From Halichoerus grypus (taxonomy: Eukaryota; Chordata; Mammalia; Carnivora; Phocidae), in assembly GCF_964656455.1 (NCBI RefSeq), contig NC_135717.1, forward strand, positions 7,316,001-7,380,000: a stretch of 64,000 nt of DNA, read 5' to 3'. The position numbers were made by a program, and so were the translations under genes. The notes beneath the pieces were generated by a model that ran no database searches, was not told the DNA's origin, and saw nothing but the letters and a program-made list of their open reading frames with translations. Below are positions 23,415-35,500 of this stretch, one piece after another. Numbering within the stretch: position 1 is the stretch's first letter; each line of letters opens with the position of its first letter.

Positions 23415-25750
23415 GAGAACACACACCAAGTTTTATTGGGGGAAGGGGAATATTTACAGGAGCAGGTAGAAGAGAGGGGAGTCACACAGGGTGGGGGTAG
23501 GGGAGATTGTGGGTCCAAGGCAGACAAGGGGATACAGAACAGCCCCTGCACCCACCCCAACCCAGGGAGGGTGGGAGAGCAGCGGGGGCCCAGGAAGACG
23601 GGTGGGAAAGGACGGCAATGGGGGTGGAGTCCCTGGGCTGGGGGGCTCAGGGGCTTGTAAACATTGACCACTCTCAGAAGGGGATGGGGGTGGGAGAGGG
23701 CTCCCCCTACACTTCCTCACAGGGTTAAGGCCTCTCCAGGCTCAAGGGCCCCCTAAGTTCAAAGTCTCTTTAGCTGGGGGGGAAGGGGAAGGAAGAGACA
23801 GGGAAGAGTGTCACCCCCCTCCCCTGCATTGGCTGCGGCAGGGGTGGGGGCGGTTACATTCAGTCACAACAGTACTCCCCCGACACCTCTAATGCCGCCA
23901 AATACTGGCGTGAGGAAGGGGGGAGCTGGGGGGCCAGCAGCAGCAAGACATTTCCCCCTGGCCCATCACCCCCTTATTGCTTTAGAGAGAATAAAGTCTT
24001 TTCACGGACGCTAACACTGTTGAAACCAGGGAGAAGCAGGTGGAGGGTAGCCCTCCACCCCCGAGGCCAGCTTTATCCCCCAACACTGACCCAGTTGCCA
24101 CTTTGGTGCAAAACAAAAAAAACAAAAACGAAAACAAAACAAAAAAAATGTGGTCTCTCTGGGGATGGATGGGGACTCCCCATTTCCCCAGGGCAGGAAG
24201 GATAAATACATTCATGGAGGGGAGGCAGTGGCAGAGTCCTGCCCTAATACTGCGCTCTGAGCAATGAGGTCGACGGGAGAAGTTAAATGAGAAACCCAAA
24301 AGATACAACAAACTGTTTAAAAAAAAAACAACAAAAAAAACCCCACAAATGGAGACAAACCCAGGCAGGTGACTGGGAATAAGAAGTTGGTGAGCAACAG
24401 AAGGGCAGCCTACCCCTGACCCAGGAGAGACAACACTTCTATTCTTGACCCCCGCACCTTACCCAACATTAAAAACGCATCAGGGGAGCAGGAAGGGGAG
24501 AGGCCACTTGCTCCTCCCCATTTGGTCAATGGAGGGGTCAGAGCAGAGCTGGGTGGTCCACGTCCCACACAGCCGGCTGCAGGCAGGGAACTCCCTTCTA
24601 ACAGCCCCCACACCGCATCCTGAAGCCCCATGCTGCCCACGCCCTTGGCCTCCTAGGCCCTCCTCTTGCCCCTTTCACAGGAGAAAATAGTCATTAAGTG
24701 GTGCCTCTCTCTCCAGCTCCTGGAGGAACTGCTCCGCTCCCACCTCGCGCAGGGTTGAGGCAGAAGGCGCAGCAGGGGCTTGTGGCCCAAAGAATACATT
24801 CATGTGGCAAGGCAGGGAGCTGAGGCTTTCAGCTTCACACCCAGGCCGTCCCCCCCAAATGGCAGCAGTGGGGGAAGCCCTCACCGGGGCCAGAGTGGAA
24901 GTTCTTCCACCCTGACAGCCAGATGAGGCTGGCACTGGCTGGCCCTTCCCCCTCTACCTCGTCAGCCAGCGCAGGACGGCAGCCTAGAGAGCTGAGGCGG
25001 CCCGGCCCATTTGTGCAACTTTCCCCCAAAGCAGCAAAGCCAAGGGGCTACTTTGGCCCCTACCCCGACACCCCTGCTGCAGTCACAGCAACACAGGGAG
25101 CCGTTCACAGCGGGTCCGGCTGGCGGGGCTGAGGGGGCCTCGCTGTGCAAACTGCTGGCACCCCAGCTTCCAGTTACCCCAATGGCCCACCTTGCGGGGC
25201 AGGGAGGGTAAGTGCAGCCTTGGGGGCCAGGCAGGACAGGTCCGTGGGGTCTGTGTCCCCACTGCCCCAAAATAACAGTGTGTTTTTTCTTTCAATCTCC
25301 TAACCCTTTTTTTTTTCCCATTTTTTTTTTCTTAAAAACAAAACAAAATAAAACAAAACCAAAAATCCCAAAAAACCTCTGTGGACCTTCCATTGTCACC
25401 CTCACTGTCCCTAGAGGGGGAAGGGGTGCTTAGAGTCTAGTTTTTAACAATTTTTTTTGTCTCTCCTAACGTTTTCTTCAGGGTTGTTTAAATTTTTTTT
25501 TTCAAAGAAAAAACAAAAACAAAACAAAAACAAAAAAACCCCAAAAAACAAAAACCCTTCCCCCCCAATCTGTAAAGTGCCTCGTGGTGGGTGAATTAAG
25601 GTGCATCGTGTGGTTTGTAACAAGTGCTGGGGACCCTGCCCCTGCTTCCTCCTATGCTCCTTGTGGGGAGCCTGCAGGCTGGGGACCCAAGGGTCCAAGC
25701 CGCTGCTGCCGCCCCTGGCCTACAGCCCAGGGGCTGGTGGGACGGGCTGG
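23415..25750 (-). other. GIGYF1: GIGYF1 3' UTR
   Basis: About 2.3 kb of untranslated sequence after the GIGYF1 stop. The minus-strand AATAAA (plus TTTATT at 23432-23437) gives the end at about 23415. The UTR contains several U-runs punctuated by G (plus-strand AAAAC tracts at about 24108-24147, 24318-24345, 25328-25362, 25507-25556). Its end lies about 330 bp from the GNB2 poly(A) site, an arrangement that matches human. Confidence 0.75.
23432..23437 (-). terminator. GIGYF1: GIGYF1 poly(A) signal AATAAA
   Basis: Canonical hexamer on the minus strand, in the right place for the 3' end of the convergent GIGYF1 transcript. Confidence 0.75.
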
Positions 25751-28700
25751 TCAGTAGTCATCCACGCTCTCGATCTCACCAGAAGGTCCGTGCAGGGAGT
25801 ACCCTGAAGCCGGGGAGAAGCTGGGTTTGAGCTCTCCCCAGGCTCCTGGCCCCTGCTGAGTAAAAAGCCGCCTTCATGGCCACACCCCCAAACTCACCCA
25901 AGATGCTAGGATCTGAGTGCAGCATGAGTGCCCGCCTCTTGGCCTTGCTGCCCTCCCCAGGGCCGAGTTTGGTGCTGTGGTTGGTCTGAAAGGCCGTCTG
26001 TAGGGAGCCACTGCTCAGCCATGCCTCCTGTGAGGCTCAGACAGGGAGGGTGGGTCAGCGGCGTGAGGGGCAGCCTCACCCCACCTACCAAGGGCCCTCG
26101 AGGCCTCACCTGCTGCTGCTGCCGCTGCTGGCTGGCTTTCTGTTTGGCCCTCCGCTCCAGGAACTGTTTGGCAAATTCTTTGGCTTCCAGCGTGTCCCCC
26201 AAGCAGGAACGGATATAATCGTGGACATCGTAGGGGGACTCCACCTCCTTGAGGATCGCTACAGCCATGGGTACTAAGGGGCAGGAGGGGGGGCGCTCAG
26301 GGCCCACCTGATGCAGGTCTGGGAGCCCCGGCCCCGCCCGGCCCCCCCGGGTCTGTCGCCTGTACCATCCAGGCTGCCCGTGGTGCTCAGCGTGTGCAGC
26401 ATCTGCTCACACCACTGGGTGAAGCCGTCCTGGGGCCTGGGGATGCCCTGCAGCAGCTTCAGCAGCTTCTCCTCCTCCTCGGTCTTTTTGCGCACAGGCC
26501 GGCCGGACAGGTGGCTGTACGAGTCACTGAGTGGGCCGGGCACGGATCAGAGGCGAGAGATCAGCGCGGGCCTGCTACGTCCTCCCAAGCCCTGCCCGAG
26601 ACCGGACGGAGCCTGCGGGCCCCGGCACCCACCTGAGAGAGGGGCTGCTCCGGCTGTTCTTCAGGCCCAGGCCGCGGGCCAGGCTCCCGCCGCTCTTGAG
26701 GGTGTCCTCCCAGAGCCCCGGGCCGCCGCTGCCGCCCCCACTCTTGTCCGGCCCGCCCCACAGTGGCCCGGCCTCAGATACCCACTGGTTCAGGGGGGCC
26801 GAGCCCAGGCCCCCAAGCTGGTACAGATGGCAAAAATCAGAGTGGCCCCAATACGGACACACACACACTAGAATAGCTAGATGGGGAGGCTCACGGAGGT
26901 GGCTGAGTGGAGCGAGGGGAGGGCCGCCCAGAAGAGAAACGCTTCAGAGTCAGATACAGACCAGCGCTCAGGCTGGAAAGTGGGGGCTCAGCAACTCCCC
27001 CCCACCCCACGGGTCACCCTGGGAGCTGACTGGAAGGGGTTCCCGAGGGCTCAAAACCTGGCGGTCGGGGGTCGGGGGTCGGGGGGTCAGGGCCAGCCTG
27101 CTCACCACGCGGTGGTTGGGGGCCTGGGCCCGCGACGGCTCCCGGGGGGGGGCCTGCTTGTGCAGCTGCCGCTCGCCCTCCAACTGCAGCTCGAGCAGCG
27201 TCTTCATGGAGAGCCCCTGCTTGGCCAGGCCGGCCCACAGCGGGGGCGGGGAGCTGGGCGCCGGGGGCGCGGGGGGCGCCGGGACGGCGGCCACCGCCTG
27301 CTGCTGCTGCAGCAGCTTCAGCAGGAGCTCCTGCTGCCGCACCTGGGCCGGGGCAGCGTGGTGAGGGCCAGCGGCCTGGGCCCGGGGGCCCCTGGCGGGC
27401 GAGGCCGGGAGCAGCCGGGCACACACCTGCTTGCGCCGGAACAGCTCCTCCTCCTCCTGCCGCCGCTTCTGCTCCTCCTGCTGCTGCTGCCGCCGCTTCT
27501 CCTCCCGCCGCTTGCGCTCCTCCTCCTCCCGCTTCGCCCTGAGCTCCGCTTCTCTGCGCTCTTGGAACTGGCACGGCCAACGAGCTCAGGCGGCGGACCT
27601 GGGCGCCGCCCCCCGGCCTTCCCTGCCTTGGGCCGGCCCTCGCCGCCCGAGGACCCCAGCCCCAGGAAGCCTACTCACTTTGTGCTGCAGCTGGAGTTGT
27701 TCTAGAATTGGACCCTGAGTCGAAGAGTTAATTGGTATGTCCCAAAGACTGGCCTCACCGCCTGCAGAAGCAAGGGCAGCGGCAGCAGGCGGCTCAGGCT
27801 GGGCGGGAGCAGACACAAAGCCCCCCCACTCACCCAGGGACTTGCGGGGGGGGGCCCAGAACACGGGGACAGGGAACAGGCGGGCCACACACCTGACTGT
27901 GATGAGGCTGAGGTATGTATGTCCCAGAGGGGGCCCGAATCTGGCACCGACAAGGACCGGTTCATGGTCGGGAGCAGGTTCTGGTCCCCGCCTCTGAGGA
28001 GCAGAGCAGGGATTCTCAGAACTCCGAGCTCCTCTTGGGTCTGCCCCCCTCGCCCCCAAAAGACACCAGCCCCTGAACCTGGGCGGTTTGAGAGCTTGGA
28101 GCTGCTGCAGGAAGGCGGTGAGCTGCTGCTGCGGCGGGCTCAGGTCCCCCAGAGCCGCCTTTTCCCGGAGCGTGCACTGCGGGAGCTGCCGGCTGTGGGC
28201 CCAGACACGGGCGTCAGGGGGGCGGGGGCCCCCAGCCCGCAGCCCGCCTGGCCGCCAAGGCCTTCCAGGCGCCCCGTACCTGCCGACCAGCTGCAGAAAC
28301 TGCTGGTGCTGCAGCTGCTGGTACAGGGCGGCCGCGGCAAGCTCCTGCTGCTTCTTCAGCCGCTCCTGGTCCATGTTGCCCTGCGCGAGGCCCACGGCGC
28401 GCCTGTGGCTCGGCCCTTCGGCCCTGCGCCCCCAGCGCGGCTCCAGCCTCCCCTCCCCGCTCCTCGCCAAGGCGGCCGGGCTCACCAGCAGTGGGGGTGG
28501 CGAGGGTCCCGGGGCAAAGGGCACACGACCCCACATCTTGATCACCTCACCCAGTGGCTGGAAGCCCTCATCACAGCCCCGCTTCACAAGCAGCGCCATG
28601 GAGAAATAGCCCGCCTGGAACCACTCTGCCATCTCCTGTGTCGTGAAGGGGCCTGGACCAAGGGAAGGGGGGCCTCGGTCAGAAAGCTGTGCGGCGAAGC

Positions 28701-31700
28701 CCTGAACGAGAATGGTGTTGTCCCCCTGCCCCCAGCAGCCCCGCTGGCACGGTCCCCACTGCCCGCGGGCACCTTGGATCTCCCCCTGGGGATCCTTGTA
28801 GAACCACTTCCGGGCCGCACCGTGGCTCAGGGGGAGGGCAGTGGCAGCTGCTGAGTGGCGCAGGCCCTGGGCCTGCATGGCGGCCGTGAACTGCTCCTCC
28901 TCCAGGGAGCTGTCCTGCAGGGAGGCCACCAGCTTCTCCGCCTCCTGGGAGACCAGGGAGAGAAGGAAGGCTCAACAGCCCAATCACGACAACATCAGGA
29001 CGGGGCTGGAGCTAAGATCGGGATGGGGTCAGGAGATCGAGTCACAATGCAGAGGGACAGAGGCAACAATGGCTCTCCGTCCCCTGTAGGGCACGATCCC
29101 CAGAGCCTTCTGAGGTCCCTCACACCTGCTGCAGGTGCTTCAGGCCTTCATCATCCTCCAGATCTCCAGGCGGGCCAGAGGATGAGCCTACTCCAGGACT
29201 CAGCGGCATTCCCCTCAGATCATCTAGAAGCAAAGAAAGCAAGTGGAATGGGGGTCCAGAGAAGAGAATAAGACGCTTCCCTACCCACCCTCGTTCCAGA
29301 AAAGTGGACTCTAGTTCTACCTCTTCCCCCCGCCCAAGACGCCTTAGGTACCTCCATCCCACCACAAGAAAGAGGAGCGTCCCCCCCACCCCCACTACCT
29401 TCAGCTGCCTGCAGGTCCTTGTCTGCAGCATCGTCACCTTCCCCATTCGCTCCCCAGAGGGGGCCCAAGGTGGGCAGTGGGGATGGGGAACTGGACTTCT
29501 CCTCCTGAGGCGGCAGTGGAGTCAGTTCCTTCCCTCCTGAAAGAGACGGGTAATTACCAGAATTCAAAACAAAGAGCTAGAAGACCTTAAAAATGTCTTG
29601 ACACAAGTCTCCCATTTCTGGCCAGAACCTAGGTCTCTGGGCCTTGAATCCACCCACCTAACTTTGCTCAACTCCGCTAACACCCCAGCAAATCAGCACC
29701 ACGAGCCCCACCTCGCAACACTGTACACGTTGTGCACGTGTCCACGTCACTGCCCAGGGCTGCACACGTACCACCACAGACTTAACACCGTGTTCTTCAG
29801 ATTCTTTCGAGGATTTGCACAGATCATCTTGATTATGCCTGAATCTGAACTGACACTCTGCCTTTCAGATGCGGCCCTGCTCCGTTCCTCCCCCACCCGG
29901 CAACACCTGCTCTTTGCCCAAGCCGCCTTCTCCTAAAGGCGAGTGGCACAGCCTGGTGAGGGCCCCTCTGCCCGCCTGGCCTGGCTCAAGGCACTGCCCC
30001 CCCCCCGCAGGCTCACCTGCCTCAGGCCCCCCCTCGTCTACTAGCCCTTCAGGAGGCTCTTCCTCCTCTTCCTCCAGGCCCTGGAAGTCGAGTTCCTGCT
30101 CCTCAGGAATGGGCTCCTTGGGGCCCTTCTGCACAGGGTTAGGGGACACGGTGGGGAGCGAGAGGCAGAGGATGAATAGGTGGGAGCGAGAGGCCCCCAC
30201 TAGGGTAGGTCCCACCACCCTCCAGTGGAGACCTTCCCTGTGTTTCCTCCGATACCTTGAGAGGCAGGAAGGCCCCAGAGGCATCGAAGGTGCCCATCTC
30301 TTCATCCTCGTCATCCAGGCACCACTCCGGGAGCCCATCCTTGTCCTCCTCAAAGCCGTCAGGCCCTCGGCACCTCCGGAGGTGAGAGCTGCCTCCCCCA
30401 CCCCGCCCTTCCTCTTCACCACACCCTCCTCGATCCCCTCGCAAATCAAATTCAAACTTGCGACGCCGGTCCCCATGTTCCCGCCAGCCAGCAGAGCGGG
30501 GGCCGCCATCTGGGCAGGAAAAGTCAGAGAAGAAGGTCGGTATCCCAGTCAGGCCAGCCTTCACCTTTCTGCTGCTCACCAGGACCTCCCCTCCACCCCG
30601 GGAACAACCGGCATTTCCAGGCCTGCCCTCGCACCCTCTCCACTCCAGAAAGCTTTCTGTTCCCTCCACCCGGCCGCAGGAGCCCACCCTCCCACGAAGT
30701 TTCTGCCACCCTTTGACCCCACAACACCCATCCGGCCCCAACCTCACCAGGGCTGGCTGAGCGCCAGCGGTCGCCATCTCGCCGGGGTCCTGCCCCAAGT
30801 CTCCAACTGCCCTCCTCCTCTTCCTCTTGCTCCTCTCGAAGAGAACGCCAGTTCTCGCTATCTGAGCGGGCATGTTCCTTCCTCGGGCCAGCCCCTCCCT
30901 CCTCAAACCCGGATCGTGCTTGGGGGTGGGGGAAGACACAGTCAGTGGAACAGCAGCCATGGTCCCTGGAAGACTCTTACTATAGACCTTGCAGTAAAAA
31001 GAAGCCCAGCTCCAGGCCCTCCCGTCCCCACCACCTCCCTCAGGAACACACTCCCCTAATGGCACCACCCATTTCAGTCCTCCCCCCACCTCTCAACGAC
31101 CTTCGAGACCTGGCCATCGCCACTCTCCATACCTCCATCCCTCCTGGCCGACTTCTCAAACCTTCTCTCGCCTCTGCAGAAGGAAAAGGTGTTGGGTCAA
31201 AGGAGGATGGATTCCACCCCGCCCTCCAACTTGCGGCATCCCTGCACACCCTGTCCGTCCTGCCCTGAGAGGGGTGGGAAGAGGGAAGGCACAGGAGCGG
31301 GGTACTAGGGAAATCTCAGGCTTGGGAGGGAGCCCAGAGGGGCACGCAGAAAAGGTCGCAGGATAAATGAGTACTAAGAGAATCAGAAGGAAAAGGAAGA
31401 GGGCCACAGGGAGTCAGTCAGAGGCAAAGAGGAAAATCTGTGGCCAGGGCTTATTTGGTGGGTCTCCTGTTGCCCTCTACGGACAAAGACCCGAGCCGCC
31501 GTGCAGGGACGGCGCCGCAGGGCGTCCCTCCGCTCTGCCACCGTGCTGCCCGCACCTGTCATCCCAACTCTGGCTACGCTGGATCTCCCGGGGGTTTCGG
31601 CCAAAGGCCCCATCGCCTTCTTCAATGCTTCTTTGGTAAAAGCAACTGTCACCACGGCCTCGGCCTGGATAAAGGATGAGATACATGTGGGAAACCTGCC

Positions 31701-32510
31701 TGACCATCTCTCTGCACCCTCAAAACCACAGCCCGCCCCCCGCCCGCCCCCAGAACACACTGTCACCCCCTCTACCTCGGCTCCGAGTGCTGCCCCTGCC
31801 ACGGGAGGTGCCACCTAGGGGGGGGCCAGCCCCTTTCCCCATCAGCCTCAGCACAGCCACACTGTTCACTGACAGGGAGAAGTTTCTCTGAGGAGGGAGC
31901 CAGGGGTGGCAGTGAGGACCCAGGCACCTGCCCCCCCTCACCCCTGCCCAGAACCACAACCTCCAGCCCCTATCTTCCCAGCTTCAGGCGCTCTCTGCAC
32001 GGGGAAGACCCAGCGCCCTGCCCGCCCCGCCCTGGCCCAGCCCCACCTGCTCCTCCTCAGTCAGAGGCTCCAGCGCCAGGGGCTGCAGGGGCTCCTCGTG
32101 CAGGAGCATGGCGAACTCCTTGTCCTGCAGCTCAGCCGGCACCTGTCGGTCGGGGCGGGAGAGCCGGGATCCCACCTGCTCCGGGACGCTCTCCACTGGC
32201 TCAGACCAAGCAGGCAACAGGGCCACACACCCCACACCCGCCTGCCCCCACCTTGTTCTCCTTGACGTAGAGAGCCAGCATTTCTTCTCGCCCGTAGCGA
32301 TAGTCAGCCAGCTTGTATTTGGGCATGGCAGGGGATGGGGGTGGGGAGGCCACGCTGCCGCCACTGGAAAGGGCCCTCAGCCTAGGAAAGGGACACAGGG
32401 AAGGAAAGAGACAGGAGTCTGAGCAACCCTCTTCTTCCTGGCTTCTCCAGGCCATCCAGAGCATGTCTAACTCACCACTCAGGCCCAAAATTGAGGGTCT
32501 CCGCTGCCAT
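25751..32510 (-). CDS. GIGYF1: GIGYF1, GRB10-interacting GYF protein 1
   Basis: Cytoplasmic adaptor that recruits 4EHP (EIF4E2) for translational repression and links GRB10 to IGF/insulin receptor signalling. Coding exons in order: 32476-32510, 32252-32381, 32047-32142, 31776-31887, 31556-31664, 31133-31173, 30748-30918, 30256-30509, 30017-30128, 29399-29536, 29126-29223, 28773-28944, 28486-28652, 28280-28380, 28079-28192, 27893-27993, 27679-27761, 27427-27567, 27106-27342, 26633-26817, 26366-26526, 26110-26273, 25898-26027, 25751-25803. They total 3105 nt: 1034 aa plus stop (human 1035). Features: 4EHP-binding motif YRYGREEML at residues 39-47; RG/RS-rich 110-190; acidic Glu-rich blocks 205-215 and 285-375; GYF domain about 477-530 (WFYKDPQGEIQGPF, then EWFQAGYF); Glu/Arg/Gln coiled coil about 679-745; conserved C-terminus ending ESVDDY. 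The poly-Pro/poly-Gln stretch in exon 15 is shorter (SPPQQQL) than I recall for human. The residue pattern excludes GIGYF2. Confidence 0.97.
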
Positions 32511-32544
32511 GATGGGGCTGGGCGTGTCCTCGAGGTCAGAGGGG
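32511..32544 (-). other. GIGYF1: GIGYF1 5' UTR part of the start exon
   Basis: A strong acceptor (pyrimidine tract then CAG) on the minus strand puts the start of the ATG exon at 32544, leaving 34 nt of 5' UTR before the ATG at 32510-32508. Confidence 0.7.
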
Positions 32545-35500
32545 CTGAAGGGAAGAGGGGGGGACCTGGCGTTCACTCTCCAAACACCTGTGGAGGCACC
32601 GGGACGCTAGGCCTCGGAGACAGCACACCCGGAGAACCACCAGGGAATAAGGTATAGATTCCCACCCAAGGAACTCTGAAAGGGCTCACCTAAGCCAGCC
32701 ACGTGCCACCCAGCATGAGTGAGGCCAACCGTCACGATGAGGGAAGACCTGGGGGAGGGGAGGAAACAGGGCAGCTAGAGCCCCTTCCAGCTTCAGCAGG
32801 GGTTGCCTCCCTCCACCCCAGACTCACTTGGCAGCCTTGCCCCCAGGAAGCAAGTAGGGCCGGGACTGGGCTCTCTTCAGGCAGGGGCCTATGCTGGAAT
32901 GAACCAAGGTCCCCAAGCTACAGGACGATGATCTGACTGCAGTGGCACCCGAGGACGAAGCTTCACATCCGAGAAAGATCCTTACCGAGAGGTGAGGAAA
33001 CAAAGCTGGGGTTAAACCAATGGGCCAGATGGGCCTCCCCACTTCTGGGCCTCCTCTGTCCTGCATAATGGGGAAACCTACAGATGCTGGACGCTTCCAG
33101 TTATCCAGGGCAGAGGACCACAGCCTCTGCTCCTCCTCATCTCTGTCCCCCCCGTTAGGCCTCAGAGTACTGAATTCCCTCAGCGGAGCTGAGCGAAGCA
33201 CCGGTCTCAGCCCCCTCGCAGTGTGCTGCGGCCTCGGTGAAGGGCTGGCTGAGGCATGTGGGCATGCTCAACGCAAAGATAAAACACAAGCAAGCAAACA
33301 AACAAAAAACCCATCAGAGCCACAGATATTCTAAAGACAAAAAAACATCAGTTTTGAAAAAAAAAATTACACTGGGAGCAAACTTATTTCCCTTCTGGAA
33401 AAAACTCAGGGCTGCCTGTTTGGTGGTAGAATCTAGGGATTCAATTGGGGGGAGGGGGCCAGAAAAAGGGGAGTGGTGGTGGGGAGGCCCTAAGGGCCAA
33501 AGGCAGGGCACATGGAAGGCTGCGGGCAGGTAAGTCTGCCAGTGCCCTCCTTGGGCTGGTTTACCCACCAGGAATCAACACCCAGACCCTTTCCATGGAT
33601 CAGGAAGAGCCCACCGTAACTACTAAGAACCAAAAAGAGAACGTCATTACGCTACAGACTAGGACGGCACTCCCCTCACCATAAAGCAGAAAGGAGGCTG
33701 ACAGAAGTAGGGGCAGTGGCAGTGATCTGTCCCTCTAAGGAACAGCAGAGGAGGCTCTCAGGAGGCGGCTCATCCCTGGCGGTTCCGAGCGAGGACAGGT
33801 GGGCAAGGTCTCGGGGAGCTGCACGGGGGCTTCCCTCACTGGCTGGAGGGGAGGCTGGACCCGAGTGCCTCCACAGTTTCCATCAAGTCCAAGACTCCAC
33901 AACTCTGGCAAGAAAGGAGGAAGGTTTCCAGCAGAGCTGCCAAGGGAGAGCAGCTCTCACGTACAGGTGCACATGGAAAGATGAAGCAAAATGCTCTGAC
34001 GGAGGCGGGACCCAGTCCCAGAATCCCAGCATCCTAGCAGGGAATGCAGCTTTGGAGAGCATCTCGAGCGGGGTGGACCCCCCCCGACACGGGCATCTCT
34101 TCTACAAGAGCCCCCACTGGCCGCTGCTGGTGATGGAGGACGCCACGGCACACACGGCCGTCAGGAGACAAGTTTGTTGAAAAGTTCTCCCTTTCACTGG
34201 ATTCGAGCAGGCCTCCCAGGACCCACGCTACCATCCCTACTTAACTTGACCAGTGAATCAGCCCTGAAGACATTACACAAAATGGAAACCACCCAGTCAC
34301 AAAAGAACAAATACCCTAGGATTCCTCTTATGTGAGATTCCTAAAGAATCAAATTTAGAAACATGGAGAGTAGAACAACGGCCCAGGGTTGGGAGGTGAG
34401 GAGAGCGGGGAGCTGTTCAATGGTACTGAGTTTCAGCCCGAATGAGGCAAATGAGGCAGCTCTGGAGATGGATGGTGGTGACAGTTGCACAACATGAACA
34501 TACTTAACCTCACAGAGCCGGACACTCAAAAACTCAGTTGAAAACTCAGTTAAATGGCATATTTTAACCACCATTAAAAAAAAGGTTTAGGAAACAAAAA
34601 GACATTTAGGAATAGCTACTGCATACCTAAGTCTTCCTCACTCCAAGGAAAACACCCCACATTCCTTCAAACAAACCTCAGGAAAAACTATTCTGAGCTT
34701 CCTGCAGTTCATTCCAGAAGGGCCCCATCTTCAGGGGGAAGGTGGGGGACAGAAAAGCCCTCTGGGTGCGGAAGGCTTCGGGGACAGGAGACAACTCACC
34801 CTCCCTCCCTTCCAGGGAGTGGCAAAGGCGGCTCTCCTTGACGCTTCCGCTCCTGGCCTGCGCCTTTCCGTCCTGGTTGTCAGAAGCAAACTGAGGAGGA
34901 GTGGCTCCCGGTGTGAGCAGCAGGGCAACTGCAGAAACAAGGAAAAGGCAGTCAGGGCAGAGGAAGCAGAAGAGCGGCTAGAGAAAGAAGTCGCGTCTCC
35001 AAGCAAGCCCGGCCACAGGAGGACCTGGTCCCAGCAGCTGGTGGCCACCGCCCCATGGTGCCCACCCCTCCAAACCCGCGGCGTCGGTGCCACGTTTCCT
35101 CCCAAGCCGGTGGTTCTCAACTGGGGAGGGGGCTGTGCACCCCAAGGGCCATGTGGCAGTATCTGCAGACGGCTTTGGGGGGCATGACTGGAAGGCACTA
35201 CTGGCCTCTACCGGGTGGAGGGCTGGGATGCGGCTCCACACGGTACAATACACAGGGCAGCCCCCCGCAACAAGGAACTAGCCGGCCCAACGTATCAACA
35301 CTGCCACGGGTGAGGACCCTTCCTCAGTGTCTTGGTGTTTACGGGGAAGAACAAAGATGAGAGAAACCAATTTATTCCAGTTCAGTCTCCCCTCTGAAGA
35401 GCAAGCAAGGAAATCATTTCCTAATTATACTATCCCATGAGATAAATCTGAAATCCTGCCAGGAGGGAAATCCTCAAGAAGAGATTTAAAACATTCTGCT

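Noticed and set aside
27586..28929. Single 447-codon minus-strand open frame
   Set aside because: It fuses GIGYF1 exons with GC-rich introns that happen to lack stops. The true exons follow GT-AG junctions and change frame.
29869..31059. 396-codon plus-strand open frame
   Set aside because: Antisense shadow of GIGYF1 exons 7-9 and introns; Pro/Ser-rich composition mirrors the Gly/Glu/Arg-rich coding strand.
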